Source of the DNA: Zoogloeaceae bacterium
Lineage (GTDB): Bacteria; Pseudomonadota; Gammaproteobacteria; Burkholderiales; Rhodocyclaceae
DNA length: 48,253 nucleotides
Direction: 5' to 3'
NCBI GenBank assembly: GCA_031256795.1
Contig: JAIRPW010000015.1
Span: 1-48,253 of the forward strand
Each line of letters opens with the position of its first letter. Position 1 is the stretch's first letter. The translations under genes and the position numbers were made by a program. Below the pieces are notes generated by a model, which was not told the origin of the DNA, searched no databases, and saw nothing but the letters and a program-made list of their open reading frames with translations. Positions 10,236-18,297 of this stretch are shown here, one piece after another.

Positions 10236-11171
10236 TTATTGTCCCGCGGCGGGGCGCTTCTTTTTGGCCGCGCGGCGCGCCGCGTCAATGACGAGACGCA
10301 GCGCGTCCGCGATGGCCTCGTTTTCTGTTTTTTCCCGCCATTCCTTGCAGAGGGCGAGCGTGTTTTTATCATGCCGCGCGGCGAAAGAGAGAATGTCCAG
10401 CGCGCTTAGGGCGGCGTCAATTTGCGCGCGATTCTGGCTTGCGGGCGGGAAAAAGGCGAGCGCGCCAATGAGGCGCTCCAGGGGCGCGCGGGCGCGAGTG
10501 GCGAGATATTCCGCCCACCAGAGATTGAGCGCGAGTTTCCATTGTTCCTGCGGCAGTTCCGCAAGGGAGACCGTGGGCGCTTCAGTTTTCCGGGCGGCGA
10601 GAATGAGCCATTCCAGCGCTTGCGCTTCCGGGCGGCTTTCGTCCCGCGCGGTTTTCAGCGCGCTTTCCATGAGGGGGATAAGGTCGGGATGGCGCGTCAT
10701 GGAGCGGAGAAGCGTTATGGCGGCGAAAAGCCCCATTTCCGCCTCTTTTCGCTCGCGCCCCATGAGGTTGACGAAAGTATCGGCATTGAGCCAGGGCAGC
10801 GCCTGAACGAGGCCGGGCGCGGAAACGGCGGGCGGCTGCCGGAAAGCGGTTTTGCGCCACCAGTCCGCGAAAGCGCTGGCGGAAGGAAAGGCGGCGGGAG
10901 GCTCGTCCGCGCGGGCGGGCGCGGGCGTTTGCGCGTCCGATGTTTCAGGGCTGGCGTTTTCCAGCGCGGCGGACTCCAGAGTATCTGGCGCGTCCGTTTC
11001 AAGACGAGAGGGCGGATTGTCCGACCCCGTTTCGGCAAAGAGCGGCGCGGCGAAGCAGAGGGCGGCCAGACAGAGGGGAAAATACGGAGTCGCGAGGAGA
11101 CGCAAAAAGCGCCGAGGAACCGCGCGAAAAAAGGCGGGAGCAAGCATGAACGTGGGATATTTGGCAAGCAT
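10236..11171 (-). CDS. exported protein of unknown function
   Basis: I do not recognise this protein. From the ATG at 11171 (311 residues) it shows an arginine-rich N-region, a hydrophobic stretch PYFPLCLAALCFAAPLFA and a likely signal peptidase site after LFA (next residues ETGSD). A second ATG at 11147 would still keep the signal peptide; a TTG at 11210 extends the frame further. No start has a clear ribosome binding site. The mature part opens with an acidic, Pro/Ala-rich linker of about 55 residues. The rest is all-helical, Ala/Leu/Arg-rich and tandem-like (repeats such as RLIGALAFFPPASQN and ALSALDILSFAARHD), which recalls helical-repeat proteins but matches no named family I know. The tail is basic (AAKKKRPAAG). 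It lies between a pilin gene and clpS on the same strand. Confidence 0.7.
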   Translation of the reverse strand: MLAKYPTFMLAPAFFRAVPRRFLRLLATPYFPLCLAALCFAAPLFAETGSDNPPSRLETDAPDTLESAALENASPETSDAQTPAPARADEPPAAFPSASAFADWWRKTAFRQPPAVSAPGLVQALPWLNADTFVNLMGRERKEAEMGLFAAITLLRSMTRHPDLIPLMESALKTARDESRPEAQALEWLILAARKTEAPTVSLAELPQEQWKLALNLWWAEYLATRARAPLERLIGALAFFPPASQNRAQIDAALSALDILSFAARHDKNTLALCKEWREKTENEAIADALRLVIDAARRAAKKKRPAAGQ

Positions 11172-11216
11172 GGGACAAGAATACAGGGAAAAATCAGGCG
11201 CGTAAAACAAAAAAGC

Positions 11217-11717
11217 CTAACGGCAGGCGCTGGGGAGATATTTGGCCGGGGCGCTGGCGGCGGCTCCGTCGCACAGCCAGGAGCCGTCCGCTTTCCGGCG
11301 CATGATCATGGTTTTTCCCTGCAGCGGGGCGGCGGCCGCGGCGCTGAACGTGGCGGTGATGGCGGAGCGGGTGGTGAGCGGATCGGGGAGCTGCGGCACG
11401 CCCGATCCCGCCGCGCAGGAAGCGGAGGCGTCCTGCTTGGCTCCCTCCACCAGAGTAGAGCAGGCGTAGCCGACAGAGCATTCCCCCTGATCCTGACCCA
11501 GGGCGAAGTGATTGTTTTGCAGGCAGATTTCGAGGACGGTGCGCGTGGCGTTCATTTCTCCGAATACGCGCGCGGTCTGGGCGCGGGCGATGTAATCCTG
11601 ATATTGCGGAATGGCGATGGCCGCCAGAATGCCGATAATGGCCGCGACAATCATCAGTTCAATGAGCGTGAAGCCGTGCTGCGGATCGCTTTTGTTCTTT
11701 GCGGATAAATGTTTCAT
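11217..11717 (-). CDS. type IV major-pilin-like prepilin (first of a divergent pair)
   Basis: The leader of 15 residues ends in Gly and is followed by [20 protein letters not shown], the classic class III signal cut by PilD with Phe+1 and Glu+5. The mature part carries six cysteines spaced like those of the divergent pilin at 12062: [22 protein letters not shown] and SACR. The frame is open upstream to 11930, but the ATG at 11717 is the first Met compatible with a prepilin leader. The protein has 166 residues. It could be a second major pilin or a minor pilin. The gene ends at a TAG eight bases before the frame of the exported protein. Confidence 0.88.
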   Translation of the reverse strand: MKHLSAKNKSDPQHGFTLIELMIVAAIIGILAAIAIPQYQDYIARAQTARVFGEMNATRTVLEICLQNNHFALGQDQGECSVGYACSTLVEGAKQDASASCAAGSGVPQLPDPLTTRSAITATFSAAAAAPLQGKTMIMRRKADGSWLCDGAAASAPAKYLPSACR

Positions 11718-11824
11718 GATCAGGGCGCGTCCGATAGATAACGAAACATTACAGCAGGATTCATGCCAACGCCTTTTTTCGCGCCGCGGGACGCAGGCGG
11801 AGCGGAGGAAGAGGATATGCCGAA

Positions 11825-11852
11825 TTTTGGCACGACAAAATGTGTGCCAAAA
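11825..11852. promoter_or_regulatory. perfect 9-bp inverted repeat in the pilin divergent promoter region
   Basis: TTTTGGCAC and its exact reverse complement GTGCCAAAA are separated by ten bases. Each arm also holds TGGCAC, the -24 half of a sigma54 promoter. On the minus strand it is followed by TTGT five bases later, close to the -12 TTGC. The site could be a dimer operator, a sigma54 promoter for the minus-strand pilin, or both. Presence is certain; function is inferred. Confidence 0.5.
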
Positions 11853-11988
11853 TCCAAAAGACGGTGTGACACAAGAAGGGATAATGTATGCCAATGGAAA
11901 GTAAACGGAAGAACGCGAAAAAATAGGCATGGGGAAAATCGTGTATTCATGCGGTTTTCCGGCGATCTTCCCTGCGGAATTCGTAATC

Positions 11989-12004
11989 TGGCACGATTTA
12001 TGAT
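11989..12004 (+). promoter_or_regulatory. sigma54-like promoter upstream of the plus-strand pilin
   Basis: TGGCACG matches the -24 consensus exactly; the -12 part reads ATGAT instead of TTGCW. Transcription would begin near 12013, leaving a leader of about 50 bases before the pilin ATG at 12062. Type IV pilin genes are often RpoN-dependent, which supports the idea, but the weak -12 keeps confidence low. Confidence 0.35.
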
Positions 12005-12061
12005 AGAGTTTGTCCGCGTGAAAGGATTCGCGTTTTTTTCAACCACAATAAAGGAAATACC

Positions 12062-12541
12062 ATGAAAAAGCTTCAGCAAGGCTTTACCCTGATTGAGCTG
12101 ATGATTGTCGTGGCCATTATCGGCATTCTGGCGGCCATCGCCATTCCGCAATATCAGGATTACATCGCCCGCACCCAGGCCACCCGCGTGTATAGCGAAA
12201 CGAACTCCGTGCGCACAGCCATCGAGTTGTGCCATAACGAAGGCCGTATGACACTGGGAACGGCTGCAGGGCAGTGCAGCGTTGGCTACACTTGTTCCAA
12301 TCTGATTCAAGGTAGCAAACAAGACGGTTCCGCCGCTTGTTCAACATCTGTTCCGGTCACGGGGGTTCCGCAGGTTGATAACAACCCCATGAAAACGGAA
12401 GTTAAGCTGACTGCTACCTTCTCCAGCACGTCTTCTTCGCAGTTGAGAGGAAAGACAATTGAATTGACTCGCGATGATGGCGGCAACTGGACTTGTGTTG
12501 CCAATATCCCGGCGAAATTCAAACCCTCTGGCTGCAGCTGA
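12062..12541 (+). CDS. type IV pilin, probable major subunit
   Basis: A short leader MKKLQQG is followed by [20 protein letters not shown], an ideal PilD-processed pilin start with Glu+5. The mature globular domain has six cysteines ([24 protein letters not shown] and SGCS), the same pattern as the neighbour at 11217, so the two are paralogues. The 159-residue length is typical of PilA/PilE. The gene has its own strong terminator 22 bases after the stop and an apparent sigma54-like promoter, so it is a single-gene transcript, as expected for an abundant pilin. AAAGGAAA precedes the ATG. Confidence 0.95.
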   Translation: MKKLQQGFTLIELMIVVAIIGILAAIAIPQYQDYIARTQATRVYSETNSVRTAIELCHNEGRMTLGTAAGQCSVGYTCSNLIQGSKQDGSAACSTSVPVTGVPQVDNNPMKTEVKLTATFSSTSSSQLRGKTIELTRDDGGNWTCVANIPAKFKPSGCS

Positions 12542-12562
12542 TACGTTTCAGACTGTTGGACC

Positions 12563-12592
12563 AAAACGCCAGACTTCGGTCTGGCGTTTTTA
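12563..12592. terminator. bidirectional rho-independent terminator
   Basis: Perfect 12-bp stem AAAACGCCAGAC / GTCTGGCGTTTT with a stable TTCG tetraloop, U-rich on either strand. It ends the pilin transcript and also serves the convergent acyltransferase gene ending at 12594. Confidence 0.88.
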
Positions 12593-12593
12593 T

Positions 12594-14327
12594 TTATATG
12601 TTGGCGGTCTGCCGCTCGCTCTCCAGATAGGGCGCGATATAGCGCTGATAGCGGGCGGGTTTGATGGCCGCAATATCCACGACGACAAGGCCATCCACGC
12701 AGCCGCTGAATTTCGGGTCAATGCCAAAATCCAGAAACTGCACGCCGCCTGGCTCGCAAAGCTCCGTGTACTGCTTATACAGCGTCGGGATGGAGCATCC
12801 CAGCTCGCTTAACATGCTTTTGAGCGAAATCAGGTCTTTTTGGTAATCGCGCGCGAAGATTTTTTCGGCGACGGGCGTGGGCGGATAAGGCTGCCGCGAC
12901 ATCGCGACCGCGCTTTCCGGCCTGAAATGGGAACGATAAAAAGAAATCAGCAAGTCGCGGGCCTTTTCGGGCAAGTCCCCCGGAACAGAGACGGGGCCGA
13001 ACAAATAGCGGCATTCTGGACGCCGCGCGAGGTAGGCGCCAATCCCCTGCCAGAGATAATCCAGCCCGCGCTTGCCCCAGTATTTCGGCTGAATGAAACT
13101 GCGCCCCAATTCAACGCCCCGCTCCAGGATGTGCGTCATTTCCGCGCCGTAATTAAACAGACTGTAGCTGTACAGCCCCTCCAGCCCCTTGTTTTTGACT
13201 CGCTCGGCGGTGGGCGTGAAGCGATAGGCGCCGATAATCTCGGAAACCTGAGGATCCCAGAGCACCAGATGGCAATAGTCGCGGTCATAGCGATCCAGAT
13301 CAAGACGGCGTCCGCTTCCCTCTCCGACCGCGCGGAACGCCAATTCGCGCAGCCGACCAAGCTCATGGAGAATGGGCGAAACCGCGCGGCTGTCTGCGCT
13401 TCGGTAAAGATAAATCATCTTTCCGTCATGCATTTTTCCCAGGCATTCGCAAGCCTCCAGCGCTGTTTTTAGCATAGCGCGGCTTCCCGGCCGCGCAACG
13501 GGCGTCTCTTCGTCCGCGATACAACCCTGTTTCCCTTGGCCCAGAAGATACACGTGACAGCGAAAACGCTCCGCAAGCTCGGTCAGGCGCGGGCGTTTTC
13601 CTTGCAGACATACGGCGGGTACAGGCCGCCCAATGCGAATTTCAATGCTTTTCCCTTTTTGCCTGAACATTTCACGCACAAGCAAATAAGTCGACAAAGG
13701 GCGCGCAAGAAGCGAAACCAGATAGAAGAAAAAGGAGTTGCCGCCGCGCACATGCATTGGCACAACCGGCGCGCCAGAGCGGATGGCAAAGCGCAGAAAG
13801 CCGCTGCTCCAGGCGCGGTCGCGCACGCCGCGCCGTCCAAAGCGCGAGACTTCGCCCGCCGGGAAAACAATCAGCGCGCCGCCGTTCCCCAGATGCTCCT
13901 GAATTTCCTCAATCTGTTCACGGCTGGCGCGGCCTCCCATATTTTCTACCGCGATGAACAATTCCTTGAGCGGCTTGAGACGTCCCAGCAGACCGTTGGC
14001 GACGATTTTGACGTCAGGCCGCGCGACGGCGACGGTTTTGAGCAGCGCCAAACCATCCAGCGAGCCAATGGGATGATTCGCCGCCAGAACCACCGGGCCT
14101 TCTTCGGGGATGTTTTCCAGATGGGAAGCGTCCGTAAGGCATCGCGTCTGAAAATAAGCCAGAACCTGCTCGGCGCACTCAATGCCGTACAGATGCCCGT
14201 AGCGGTTTTCAAATTCGACAAAATCCTTTTCGCGCAGCAAGAACCTGAGAGCGGATTCAAGCGGCTTTTTGGCCCATCCGGGAAAACTCGCGCCATGTTC
14301 TGACATCATGCTTTTGACGTTGATCAT
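12594..14327 (-). CDS. two-domain acyltransferase: PlsC/hemolysin-like O-acyltransferase plus GNAT-like N-acyltransferase (OlsF-like candidate)
   Basis: Residues about 70-270 form a lysophospholipid-acyltransferase domain: VVLAANHPIGSLDG supplies the His-Asp motif, and GGALIVFPAGEVSRFG the later Gly/Glu motif. Residues about 300-570 form a GNAT-fold acyltransferase of the ornithine-lipid/hemolysin type, with IIGAYRFTP and LFGPVSVPGD. This order, O-acyltransferase first and N-acyltransferase second, is that of OlsF, which makes ornithine lipids in one protein. That substrate is inferred; other amino-acid lipids are possible. The protein has 577 residues. The gene is divergent from the phosphatidylserine synthase gene, so both encode membrane-lipid enzymes. 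Confidence 0.75.
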   Translation of the reverse strand: MINVKSMMSEHGASFPGWAKKPLESALRFLLREKDFVEFENRYGHLYGIECAEQVLAYFQTRCLTDASHLENIPEEGPVVLAANHPIGSLDGLALLKTVAVARPDVKIVANGLLGRLKPLKELFIAVENMGGRASREQIEEIQEHLGNGGALIVFPAGEVSRFGRRGVRDRAWSSGFLRFAIRSGAPVVPMHVRGGNSFFFYLVSLLARPLSTYLLVREMFRQKGKSIEIRIGRPVPAVCLQGKRPRLTELAERFRCHVYLLGQGKQGCIADEETPVARPGSRAMLKTALEACECLGKMHDGKMIYLYRSADSRAVSPILHELGRLRELAFRAVGEGSGRRLDLDRYDRDYCHLVLWDPQVSEIIGAYRFTPTAERVKNKGLEGLYSYSLFNYGAEMTHILERGVELGRSFIQPKYWGKRGLDYLWQGIGAYLARRPECRYLFGPVSVPGDLPEKARDLLISFYRSHFRPESAVAMSRQPYPPTPVAEKIFARDYQKDLISLKSMLSELGCSIPTLYKQYTELCEPGGVQFLDFGIDPKFSGCVDGLVVVDIAAIKPARYQRYIAPYLESERQTANI

Positions 14328-14454
14328 CGCCTGACTCCAGAAAAGATAACGACGAGATTTTTACCCATAAATATTGCGGAAAAATGATAACTTCTTTCAG
14401 AGCCGCTTTCCAGAAACTTTCCCGCCAAGCTATCACGCGGCGCGGCGCCGCCGC

Positions 14455-14460
14455 TATAAT
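14455..14460 (+). promoter_or_regulatory. consensus -10 box directly before pssA
   Basis: A perfect TATAAT ends seven bases before the ATG at 14468. A transcript from it would start at or next to the ATG and lack a ribosome binding site. The -35 region is poor (TATCAC at about the right place). Confidence 0.4.
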
Positions 14461-14467
14461 CCGCGCC

Positions 14468-15877
14468 ATGAAAGTTACTTCAAGACCGTTATCCGCGCCG
14501 CGGGGTTTGTCCGCCGTCTGGCGTGGTTTGCGGAAAAAAATACGTCCCCGGCAGGAACTTGACGCGCTGCCGGCTATTCCGGTTGCGGCGGAGAATTTTT
14601 CGGCTTTGGAAAGTCCAGAAGCTTTTCGCCGCGCCCTGTTGACGCAAATCGCGGCTGCGCGAAAGCGCGTCCTGATTGCCGCGCTTTATCTGGAAGATGA
14701 CGATGGCGGGCGGGAAATTCTCGAAGCCCTGTACGCGGCCAAGGCGGCGCGTCCCGAACTCGCGGCGGCGGTTTTTGTTGATTGGCATCGCGCGCAGCGC
14801 GGATTGATCGGCAAAAAGAGGACGGCGGGCAATGCCGCGCTTTACCGCGCGATGGCCGAGCGCTTCGGGGCGGGCGTGGAAATTTACGGCGTTCCCGCTC
14901 AGCGCCGCGAGTTTATGGGCGTGATGCACCTCAAAGGTTTTGTCATTGACGACACGGTCTTTTACAGTGGAGCCAGCCTCAATAATGTCTATTTACGGCG
15001 TCACGATCGCTATCGTCTTGATCGCTATCATGTGATCCAAAGTAGCGCGCTTGCCGAAAGCATGTCTGACCTGCTGAATCAGGCGCTACGGCAAAGTCCG
15101 GCGGTGCGTCCGCTGAATACCGCGAATGTGCCGAAAACGGCGGAGCTGCGTCCGGCGATCGCCCAGTTTCGCCGCGCCATGGCGCGCGCGCGCTATCGCT
15201 TTTCAGGCGGCAGCCTGCGTTCAGGAGAGGTGGGCGTCACGCCGCTGCTTGGTTTGGGCGCGCGCGGCAATGAACTCAATCGTGCCGTCGTGGAATTGAT
15301 TGCCCAGGCGAAAAATCATCTGGTTTTGTTTACGCCGTATTTTAATTTGCCGGGACCCGCTCGGCGCGCGCTGGATAAATGTCTGAAAGGCGGATGTCGG
15401 GTAACCATTGTGCTGGGCGACAAAACCGCCAATGATTTCTATCTGCCGCCCGACGAGCCGTTTAGGACGATCGGTGTTTTGCCGTATCTGTACGAAAGCA
15501 ATCTGCGCCGCTTCTGTCGGGCGCGGCAGAAATTCATGGACGCGGAGCGGCTTGACGTGCGCCTTTGGCAGGACGGAGACAATACGTATCACGTCAAGGG
15601 CTTGCTGGCGGATGACCGATACATCTTGCTGACTGGCAGCAATATCAATCCCCGCGCCTGGCGGCTGGATCTGGAAAACGGTTTGCTGATCCATGATCCG
15701 CAAAAACTGCTCGCCGAATCATGCCGCGCGGAACTGGAGCGGATTTTTGCGCGGACGCGGCGGCTGGAAAGTTATGAGGCGCTGGAGACGCTGGAGGCCT
15801 ACCCCGCGCCCGTGCAGAGACTTTTAAAACGTCTGGCGCGCGTGCGCGCGGATCGTCTGATCAATCAGGTGCTGTAG
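14468..15877 (+). CDS. pssA: CDP-diacylglycerol-serine O-phosphatidyltransferase (phospholipase D superfamily)
   Basis: This enzyme makes phosphatidylserine, the precursor of phosphatidylethanolamine. The whole length matches the gamma/beta-type PssA: ALYLEDDDGGREIL, VDWHRAQRGLIG, the first HKD-type site at MHLKGFVIDD, SGASLNNVYLRRHDRYR, GDKTANDFYLP, LPYLYESNLRRF, and the second site at YHVKGLLADD followed by LTGSNINPRAW. The frame is open from an ATG at 14384, but a TATAAT box lies between that and the ATG at 14468. The later start gives 469 residues, near the family size. The ATG at 14384 cannot be excluded. Confidence 0.96.
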   Translation: MKVTSRPLSAPRGLSAVWRGLRKKIRPRQELDALPAIPVAAENFSALESPEAFRRALLTQIAAARKRVLIAALYLEDDDGGREILEALYAAKAARPELAAAVFVDWHRAQRGLIGKKRTAGNAALYRAMAERFGAGVEIYGVPAQRREFMGVMHLKGFVIDDTVFYSGASLNNVYLRRHDRYRLDRYHVIQSSALAESMSDLLNQALRQSPAVRPLNTANVPKTAELRPAIAQFRRAMARARYRFSGGSLRSGEVGVTPLLGLGARGNELNRAVVELIAQAKNHLVLFTPYFNLPGPARRALDKCLKGGCRVTIVLGDKTANDFYLPPDEPFRTIGVLPYLYESNLRRFCRARQKFMDAERLDVRLWQDGDNTYHVKGLLADDRYILLTGSNINPRAWRLDLENGLLIHDPQKLLAESCRAELERIFARTRRLESYEALETLEAYPAPVQRLLKRLARVRADRLINQVL

Positions 15878-16019
15878 GCGCGGCGCGCGCCGATTCTGAT
15901 GCTCGGCGGAAGAATGCGCATGTTTTTGTCAATTGTGGTAAAAAAGCGGAATTGGAAAGGGCAAGCCGTTGCTCTTCCGAAACTGGGCGTTTTTCAAAAA
16001 ATCTTTGCTGGAGTCATGC

Positions 16020-17228
16020 ATGTCTACCTCAATTTTCGCCGCCGTTGAACAGGCGCCGCGCGATCCTATCCTGGGTCTTACCGAATCCTTCAATGCGGAT
16101 TCCCGCACAGACAAGGTGAATCTCGGCGTCGGCGTGTATTACGACGATAACGGCAAACTTCCCCTGCTTGCCGCCGTCAAGGCCGCGGAAGAGGCGCGCC
16201 TGAAAACGCAGCCGCCGCGCGGCTATCAGCCCATTGATGGGAACGCCGCTTACAATCAGGCGGTACGCGATCTCCTGTTTGGCGCGGGGTCCGCGCGCGC
16301 GACCGACGGTTCCGTGGCGACTTTTCAGGCGCTGGGCGGAACCGGCGCGCTGAAAGTCGGCGCGGATTACCTGAAGAAACTTCTGCCGCAAGCTACGCTC
16401 TATATCAGCGATCCCTCCTGGGAAAATCATCGCGCCTTGTTTGAGTCGGTTGGCTTTCCGGTCGAGACCTACCCTTATTACAATCCGGCGACGCGCGGCG
16501 TGGATTTTGCCGCGATGCTACAAAAGCTGGCCGCGCTGCCGCCTTTGTCCGTTGTGCTTTTGCACGCTTGCTGCCACAACCCGACAGGCGCGGACTTGAC
16601 GGCGGACGAGTGGCAAAAGGTTGCCGAAATCGCCAGGGAAAAAAATATTGTGCCCTTTCTGGATATGGCGTACCAGGGTTTTGCGGACGGCATTGAGCCG
16701 GATACCGCGGCGGTACGCGCTTTTTCGGCGTCCGGATCGCAGTTTTTTGTCTCTTCTTCATTTTCCAAGAATTTTTCCCTGTATGGCGAGCGGGTGGGCG
16801 CGCTGTCCGTAGTTACCGCGAATCAGGAGGAAGCGGGGCGCGTGGCGTCGCAGATCAAGCGCGTGATTCGTACCAATTACTCCAATCCGCCTACGCACGG
16901 AGGCGCGATCGTGGCGGCGGTGTTGTCCAGCCAAGAACTGCGGAAAATCTGGGAAGACGAGCTAGGCGTGATGCGGAATCGCATTCGCGCCATGCGCCAG
17001 GGCCTGGTTGACGCGTTAACGGCGGAAGGAGTCACGCGGGATTTTTCTTTCATTGCCCAGCAACGCGGCATGTTTTCCTTTACCGGACTGAGCAAGGAAC
17101 AGGTAGAACGTCTGAAGACGGAGTTCGGGATCTACGCGGTGTCCTCGGGGCGCATCAATGTCGCGGCCCTGAACGGAAAAAATCTTCCGGTGGTCGCGCG
17201 CGCCATCGCGGCGGTCGTTCAAAACTGA
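16020..17228 (+). CDS. aspartate/aromatic amino acid aminotransferase (class I)
   Basis: A PLP-dependent aminotransferase of the AspC/TyrB group. Visible signatures are VNLGVGVYYDDNGKLPLL, HACCHNPTGADLT (PLP phosphate and Asn contacts), FLDMAYQGFADG, and SSFSKNFSLYGERVG with the Schiff-base lysine. The frame extends upstream to 15969, but the ATG at 16020 gives the family N-terminus MSTSIFAAVEQAP and has GGAG seven bases before it; the product is 402 residues. Whether it mainly serves aspartate or tyrosine/phenylalanine cannot be read from sequence alone. It has its own terminator downstream. Confidence 0.95.
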   Translation: MSTSIFAAVEQAPRDPILGLTESFNADSRTDKVNLGVGVYYDDNGKLPLLAAVKAAEEARLKTQPPRGYQPIDGNAAYNQAVRDLLFGAGSARATDGSVATFQALGGTGALKVGADYLKKLLPQATLYISDPSWENHRALFESVGFPVETYPYYNPATRGVDFAAMLQKLAALPPLSVVLLHACCHNPTGADLTADEWQKVAEIAREKNIVPFLDMAYQGFADGIEPDTAAVRAFSASGSQFFVSSSFSKNFSLYGERVGALSVVTANQEEAGRVASQIKRVIRTNYSNPPTHGGAIVAAVLSSQELRKIWEDELGVMRNRIRAMRQGLVDALTAEGVTRDFSFIAQQRGMFSFTGLSKEQVERLKTEFGIYAVSSGRINVAALNGKNLPVVARAIAAVVQN

Positions 17229-17259
17229 TTTGCCGGGGAAAAATCTGGCAAATTCAGGC

Positions 17260-17300
17260 GGCGGATGCCGAGAGCGGCATTTCGGCGTCCGCCGTTTTTT
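17260..17300 (+). terminator. rho-independent terminator of the aminotransferase gene
   Basis: A 12-bp stem GGCGGATGCCGA / TCGGCGTCCGCC (one G-T pair) with a ten-base loop, followed by GTTTTTT, 31 bases after the stop codon. Confidence 0.82.
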
Positions 17301-17374
17301 CGCGCCGCGTTTGCGGTTACAGAAAAACACAGGACAGGCGTTGTGTTTTTCAGGCTCTTTGGGAGCGGAAAATA

Positions 17375-17406
17375 AAAAAGCAAGGGGAGAGATTCCCTTG
17401 CTTTTT
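17375..17406 (-). terminator. terminator of the tRNA-Lys transcript
   Basis: Read leftwards after the tRNA-Lys(CTT) 3' end: stem AAAAGCAAGGG / CCCTTGCTTTT followed by a T-rich run. It lies within ten bases of the tRNA CCA end. Confidence 0.8.
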
Positions 17407-17413
17407 AGCGATA

Positions 17414-17489
17414 TGGTGGGTTGTGAGGGGTTCGAACCCACGACCTACGGATTAAGAGTCCGCTGCTCTACCAGCTGAGCTAACAACCC
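17414..17489 (-). tRNA. tRNA-Lys (anticodon CTT)
   Basis: The cloverleaf is complete: acceptor GGGTTGT pairs with ACAACCC, the D-arm is GCTCAGCTGGTAGAGC, the anticodon loop CTCTTAA gives CTT, and the T-arm carries GGTTCGAACCC. CCA is encoded. It is 76 bases long and lies 33 bases downstream of a second lysine tRNA, probably on one transcript. Confidence 0.96.
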
Positions 17490-17522
17490 ATGTGCGAGGC
17501 TATCTTATCATTGTAGTCTTTT

Positions 17523-17598
17523 TGGTGGGTCGGGCGAGACTCGAACTCGCGACCAACGGATTAAAAGTCCGCTGCTCTACCAACTGAGCTACCGACCC
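17523..17598 (-). tRNA. tRNA-Lys (anticodon TTT)
   Basis: The cloverleaf is complete with acceptor GGGTCGG, D-arm GCTCAGTTGGTAGAGC, anticodon loop CTTTTAA giving TTT, T-loop GTTCGAGTC and an encoded CCA. It is upstream of the tRNA-Lys(CTT) gene on the same strand; the two cover both lysine codons. Confidence 0.97.
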
Positions 17599-17783
17599 AC
17601 GCTTTGTGAACCCGCGAATTTTAAACATGTGAAAGGCGCGCGTCAATTCTTTATCGCGTTTTACCTGACATAGGCGGGATTGATTGTTAAAATTCATATT
17701 TTTCCGATGGCGGTGACGCGAATGAACGCGCCAAAGACAGAAAATATGGCAGTTGGCTTCGCTTTGAACAAGGCCGAAAACAA

Positions 17784-18281
17784 ATGATGCAAGTCGAAAA
17801 AGATTCCATCGTGACGCTGGATTACAGCGTAAAAAACATAGACGGGGAAATTGTGGACGCCGGGCGGGAGTCGCTCATCTATCTGCATGGCGGGTACGAC
17901 GATATTTTTTTTCGTATTGAAGAGGCCTTGCACGGAAAGCGCGTGGGCGAGAGCGTGACGGTCAAATTGCAGCCAGATGAAGCCTTTGGTGAATATGATC
18001 CCGATATGGTGCAGATAGAGCCGCGCGACCAGTTCCCGCGCGAATTGGAGGTCGGCATGGTGTTTGAAGGAGCGCCAGAAGACGGGGACGAGGAAGATTT
18101 TATTCTCTATCGGGTAACGGACGTCGCGGGCGACCGGGTTGTGCTGGATAGCAACCATCCATTGGCGGGAAGCGCGTTGATCTTCACTTGTACTGTGACG
18201 GCGGTGCGACCGGCCAGCGCGGAGGAAATCGCGCGCGGGCATGTGCATGGCGGTGGAGAAGCGCGAATCGTTCGTCATTGA
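17784..18281 (+). CDS. slyD: FKBP-type peptidyl-prolyl isomerase, SlyD-like
   Basis: The FKBP core with an inserted IF chaperone domain is evident: [18 protein letters not shown] at the start, [16 protein letters not shown], then [20 protein letters not shown] in the insert, and [16 protein letters not shown] at the end. The metal-binding His/Cys-rich tail of E. coli SlyD is missing; only a few histidines remain ([13 protein letters not shown]). There are 165 residues. AAGG lies upstream of two consecutive ATG codons at 17784 and 17787. It is followed after 16 bases by leuD on the same strand. Confidence 0.93.
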   Translation: MMQVEKDSIVTLDYSVKNIDGEIVDAGRESLIYLHGGYDDIFFRIEEALHGKRVGESVTVKLQPDEAFGEYDPDMVQIEPRDQFPRELEVGMVFEGAPEDGDEEDFILYRVTDVAGDRVVLDSNHPLAGSALIFTCTVTAVRPASAEEIARGHVHGGGEARIVRH

Positions 18282-18297
18282 TTGGCAGAGAAAAATC

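Noticed and set aside
17414-17598. tRNA-Lys pair as a mobile-element attachment site
   Set aside because: No integrase gene and no repeated tRNA 3' end is visible nearby; flanking genes are housekeeping.
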